Source: DVED01 sp963838375 (GTDB taxonomy: Bacteria > Cyanobacteriota > Cyanobacteriia > Cyanobacteriales > Geitlerinemataceae). Taken from it: 64,000 nt of DNA. Location of the stretch: assembly GCA_963838375.1 (NCBI GenBank), contig CAWIQY010000021.1:434001-498000 (forward strand). Direction: 5' to 3'. Positions 60,932 through 64,000 of the stretch are shown here, one piece after another. Within the stretch, counting starts at the first letter, position 1. Every line of letters starts with the position of its first letter. Below the pieces are notes generated by a model that worked only from the letters and a program-made list of their open reading frames with translations, did not search any database and was not told the DNA's origin. Both the position numbers and the translations under genes were made by a program.

Positions 60932-61880
60932 CTATCTACTCCCAGAGAGTTGAGAAATCGGTCCCGGCGACACAGTTCGATGGAAAACCTTGGAGAAAGA
61001 CCGCTGATTCGACCGCCGCGTATCCTGTTCGATCCCACCAGGTGTACCTACCTCGAGGGAAATGCCCGGTAAAACCCCATCAATGCCTGGGAAACAGCTA
61101 TTTTTCAACCCCATCCAATTCCAGTGAAACTTCTGAATCATTTGCACGGTAGGACTGTTCGTAAGCCAGTGGCGATGTTTTGTGTCTACCTGGGCGATCG
61201 TTGGGGATTGAATTTCTAGATCTTCCCATGAGCTTTGAGAAACAGAGGGGGTTCCGGCTGGCAACTCGACATCCGAGCGATCGCTCAGTGGACTGTTGAA
61301 AAATACCGCATCTCCACACTGGGCAATCCGCACCCAAGCATCAATCACTTCCCCCGCATGGCACGATCGAGAATGCCAACCACCCGATCGGAGGAAGGCA
61401 TCTCGGCGAAAGGCGCAAAGGGCAGTTTGATAACCGCTTCGGCGATCGCTCAACATTCGATCGTGAATGTCTTCTTGAGGAATGCAAACGACTCGATCGG
61501 CTTCGGGTAAGTGTTTGTTCGGGTGTTGTGTCTGAGAAACGGCAATTGCTGCTTTTGGATAGCGATCGATGGCTTGATACAGCCGTTCGAGATAGTTGTT
61601 CGGGAGACACTGGCGATCGTCGAGTAACACAATCCAGTTGCCACGAGCCAATTCCACACCTGCGTTAGCACTTTCTGCATACCCGATCGGCACGGGATGG
61701 CGGTAATAAACAACTTGTTTTCCCAAACTGCGGACGTACTGCTCGGTACCATCTCGCGAACCGTCATCGATAACCACCACTTCGCAGGGAAGAGTTTGGC
61801 ACCCAGCCGACGAGATCAGAGCGTTTTAAACGCTCTAGATCGTTAAACGTGGGAATGATAATGCTAAATTGAATAGTCAC
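60932..61880 (-). CDS. Family 2 glycosyltransferase, frameshifted
   Basis: From GTG 61880 the protein starts VTIQFSIIIPTFNDLERL, the typical opening of a GT-A glycosyltransferase. The frame breaks at the AAAA near 61825 (one extra base) and continues ALISSAGCQTLPCEVVVIDD with GSRDGTEQYV, then ELARGNWIVLLDDRQCLPNN (the DXD-like part) and YQTALCAFRRDAFLRSGGWH. The last 45 residues are Ser/Gly/Arg-rich; another frame gives GRYTWWDRTGYAAVESAVFL, which looks more natural, so a second break near 61050 is possible. The sugar and acceptor are unknown. It ends two bases from rsmB. Confidence 0.75.
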
Positions 61881-62122
61881 TTAGTTAACCCCGAAACAGA
61901 CAAGACCTAGTGGTGAGTACTTACGTATAAACGATCTCGTGGCGTAGAAGTTGTTCTCTGACTCACCGGGAGACTTCCGTAAATCTACGGAGTTTCCTTG
62001 GAAAGATTCTAGCAGAAATTCCCCCCGATCGGGCTAGTAGCTTTACATAAATTTCATCAATCGGACTTTTTACTCAGTTTCCAGCAAATTTGAAAGAATT
62101 CTCGCGCAAAGGGAATAAACAC
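61881..62122. other. Intergenic region upstream of the glycosyltransferase
   Basis: A non-coding stretch of about 240 bases between the glycosyltransferase start and the RTX terminator. It should hold the glycosyltransferase promoter; AT-rich DNA at 62035-62100 is the likeliest place. No gene is seen. Confidence 0.35.
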
Positions 62123-62149
62123 AAAAAAAAGCGCTAAAACTTAGCGCTT
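62123..62149 (-). terminator. Rho-independent terminator of the RTX gene
   Basis: On the minus strand AAGCGCTAAGTTTTAGCGCT forms a perfect 9-bp stem with a 3-base loop (62129-62149), followed directly by a T-run of eight. This is a textbook terminator about 50 bases past the stop of the RTX gene at 62199. Confidence 0.9.
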
Positions 62150-62167
62150 CTGAGATCGGGTTGTGAG

Positions 62168-62199
62168 GCTGGATGGAAGTTTCGCTGGATGGAAGTTTC
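62168..62199. repeat. 16-bp tandem duplication after the RTX gene
   Basis: GCTGGATGGAAGTTTC occurs twice in direct succession at 62168-62183 and 62184-62199, between the stop codon and the terminator. It is a simple recent duplication with no visible function. Confidence 0.9.
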
Positions 62200-63017
62200 T
62201 ATGTATCGAGGATGCGACCTGAAATCTGAGCTGGGTTGGCATTCAAGACAAACCCGAAGACTATTCCCGTTCCTTTGACAGACAGTGCGGTTCCTTCAAA
62301 TAACCCATCGCCATTGGGATCGAGTTCGGACATGGGAAGAACACCAGCCGTCACGGCTTCAGAGATTGCCGGAGGTAATGCTAGGGGCTGATTGGTGACG
62401 AAATCCAATCGAAGATCGCTCTCTTTGACACCGCCTAAAATCGTAATCCGATCGACTGCCGCATCAAAATCCGTAATAATATCAGCATTACCGCCTCCGG
62501 CGGAAATTTCTCCCAGATTGGAGAGATCGCTAAACCGCAGTTGAAACAGATCGCTGCCTTCTCCGCCTTGAAGTACATCCAAACCCGACTCGCCAATTAA
62601 GGTATCGTTGCCTAAGTCTCCTCTGATTACATCAGTACCCGTGCCACCAGAAATAATATCGTTATCTTGACCGCCAAAAAGAAAGTCGTTACCGTCTCCG
62701 CCTCGGACTGTATCGTCTCCTTTGTTCCCAAAAAGCAAGTCATTTCCCGAACCGCCTTCTAATATATCGTCATCTTGACCGCCGGGAATCGTATCGTTTC
62801 CATCTTCTCCTTTGAGAGTGTCGGCTCCCATATTGCCAAAAATCAGTTCGGAATCGGACGAACCTATCACGTTATCGTCCCCAGCAAAGGCAACCAATCC
62901 AAACGGGAAATTGGCTAAGAGTCCCGGCGTTAGCTGCACGTCTTCCGCCTCGTCGGTCAGGGAAAAAACGACATCAGGGATGGCAGATGGAAGAGGTCCT
63001 GTGAGGATATCTGTCAT
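62199..63017 (-). CDS. RTX calcium-binding protein, copy 1
   Basis: 272 residues. After an N-terminal part (AIPDVVFSLTDEAEDVQLTP) come about ten nonapeptide repeats of the GGxGxDxLx type from residue 52 to 150 (for example GNDLLFGNKGDDTVRGGDGN), which fold as a calcium-bound beta roll. A C-terminal domain follows (FDAAVDRITILGGVKESDLR, GTGIVFGFVLN). No signal peptide is present, as expected for type I secretion, where the signal is C-terminal. The exporter and adaptor lie at 48-54 kb. A paralogue is next at 63225. Extracellular role is unknown. Confidence 0.88.
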   Translation of the reverse strand: MTDILTGPLPSAIPDVVFSLTDEAEDVQLTPGLLANFPFGLVAFAGDDNVIGSSDSELIFGNMGADTLKGEDGNDTIPGGQDDDILEGGSGNDLLFGNKGDDTVRGGDGNDFLFGGQDNDIISGGTGTDVIRGDLGNDTLIGESGLDVLQGGEGSDLFQLRFSDLSNLGEISAGGGNADIITDFDAAVDRITILGGVKESDLRLDFVTNQPLALPPAISEAVTAGVLPMSELDPNGDGLFEGTALSVKGTGIVFGFVLNANPAQISGRILDT

Positions 63018-63224
63018 AAGGTGAAATTGTCCTTCTACTCGTGTAAGTGCTTGTTAATTTTATTACACTTTAGACTCTCGTGATTCAGGAAATGTTCCGT
63101 CAAATTGATATTTTTTTGTGAAGTTACATTGAGTTGACGAGTTTGCCGCTAAACCGATTTGAGTGTAGAGCGAAGATAGTAAGTCGGCGTAATTTATAGC
63201 CTATAAAATTACCGAAAACTGCAA

Positions 63225-64000
63225 CTAAAGTGAGATGAACTTCCCTTGCAGATCGACGAGTGTAACATTCAGCGCGATCCCTAAAAATTGACCCGTTCCA
63301 CTAATTCCAATGAGTGTTCCATTGACCAGTCCATTGCCATCGGGATCGATCGTTGTCAAGGAGATCGCACCCGTATCGATGAGTCCTTGAACTTCTGGCG
63401 TAGTTAGCAGAGGTTGATTATTCAATTCCAGAGTTGTTAGATTCACTTCAGTCAATCCCCCCGTCAAGGCGATGCGATCTTCTAAGGGATTGAAGTCAAT
63501 TAACACATCAGCATTGCCACTTCCGACGGAAAAATCAGCCAGAGATGATGTATTGTCCGCTCTCAAAATGAATACATCCGAACCGATTTCACCAATTAAC
63601 GCATCAACGCCAAAATCTCCTGATAAGGTATCGCTACCCTCTCCTCCGAGCAGTACATCATTATTTTGACCGCCAAATAAAGAATCATTTCCAGCCCCTC
63701 CATTTACGATATCATTGCCGATATTTCCGGCTAAGAGATCGTCTTCTTCATTACCGTGAATGACATCATTATCGCGACCGCCGAGTAACGAATCGTTGCC
63801 GCCACTTCCTGAGAGAGTGTCTTGACCGATATTGCCAAAAATGAGTTCTCCATCAGAGGAACCGACGATCGCATCGTTGCCATCCAGCGCTCGCATTCCG
63901 AACGGATAAGTTGCCAACAGTCCGGGAATCAATTCTACGTCATCGGGAGTCGCCGGATCGTTGGAGAGATCGTACACCACCCCAGGAATCGCCGTGGGGA
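63225..64000 (-). CDS. RTX calcium-binding protein, copy 2 (start outside window)
   Basis: The frame continues to the window edge: PTAIPGVVYDLSNDPATPDD precedes the listed part and matches the N-terminus of copy 1 (PSAIPDVVFSL), so only the first few codons are missing. Blocks GSSDGELIFGNIGQDTLSGS, GNDSLFGGQNNDVLLGGEGS, SDVFILRADNTSSLADFSVG and LIDFNPLEDRIALTGGLTEV parallel copy 1 throughout. The two are tandem paralogues with the same length and the same end motif (GTG..LGIALNV). Each has its own spacer, so separate promoters are possible. Confidence 0.88.
   Translation of the reverse strand, partial: PTAIPGVVYDLSNDPATPDDVELIPGLLATYPFGMRALDGNDAIVGSSDGELIFGNIGQDTLSGSGGNDSLLGGRDNDVIHGNEEDDLLAGNIGNDIVNGGAGNDSLFGGQNNDVLLGGEGSDTLSGDFGVDALIGEIGSDVFILRADNTSSLADFSVGSGNADVLIDFNPLEDRIALTGGLTEVNLTTLELNNQPLLTTPEVQGLIDTGAISLTTIDPDGNGLVNGTLIGISGTGQFLGIALNVTLVDLQGKFISL

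Noticed and set aside
62500..63860. Repetitive DNA in the RTX genes
   Set aside because: The repetition is explained by the glycine/aspartate nonapeptide repeats of the encoded proteins.
1..64000. tRNA, rRNA, tmRNA or CRISPR loci
   Set aside because: I looked through the gaps for T-arm GTTCRANNC patterns, long conserved RNA blocks and spaced identical repeats and saw none that I could support.

Overview
The window is cyanobacterial chromosome. It carries photosynthesis and thylakoid genes (psbN, cpcF, petH with a CpcD-type linker domain, ndhF, ndhD, ycf33), very frequent GCGATCGC/CGATCG (HIP1-type) sites, heptameric short tandem repeats, and many families known mainly from cyanobacteria. The mix (multi-copy MITE-like repeats, IS607 and IS200/605-type TnpB genes, RTX proteins with a type I secretion system) resembles filamentous, Oscillatoriales-like genomes. 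I cannot name a species from sequence alone.

Layout. 1-15.8 kb: psbN end, rpoZ, a FAD oxidoreductase, a membrane protein, a leucine-rich-repeat gene whose 5' end runs through a MITE-like repeat, fumC, a DUF3616 gene, two DUF2294/MpsC-like genes, an M15 peptidase next to a PBP4-type carboxypeptidase, ycf33, rbfA, a family 3 glycoside hydrolase, a DUF4327 gene, a phasin-like gene and a FIST sensor. 16.2-23.0 kb: a mycosporine-like amino acid (UV sunscreen) cluster, mysA-mysB-panD-mysC-SSS symporter-mysD, with an aspartate decarboxylase and a sodium symporter as unusual members. 23-32.9 kb: HNH gene with a small partner, priA, a PD-(D/E)XK-like gene, an MscS channel, cpcF, a lone TnpB and an ABC-F ATPase. 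33-35.3 kb: four small membrane or coiled-coil genes on one strand. 35.5-40.3 kb: feoA with a split feoB, then an IS607 element. 40.3-47.6 kb: petH, an NnrU/Z-ISO-like gene, thioredoxin, ndhF, ndhD. 48-54.2 kb: type I secretion genes (HlyD, a cNMP-binding/C39-like ABC exporter, a parvulin). 54.7-61.9 kb: psiE, a decayed TPR gene, a GAF/adenylate cyclase, rsmB and a glycosyltransferase. 62-64 kb: two RTX calcium-binding proteins, likely substrates of that secretion system.

The most interesting system is the MAA cluster. MysA and MysB should make 4-deoxygadusol, MysC should add glycine, and MysD should add a second amino acid. A complete pyruvoyl-type PanD between mysB and mysC, with two substitutions near its catalytic pocket, suggests a beta-alanine or decarboxylated building block. 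However, a 116-bp inverted-repeat element and a perfect 34-bp palindrome around panD argue that it may be transcribed separately.

A caution applies to the whole window. At least eight single-base frame breaks lie in otherwise well-conserved genes (mysD, priA twice, hlyD, the parvulin, the cyclase, rsmB, the glycosyltransferase). Several are in short homopolymers. This pattern looks more like residual sequencing indels than eight real mutations, so broken genes here should not be read as pseudogenes without checking.
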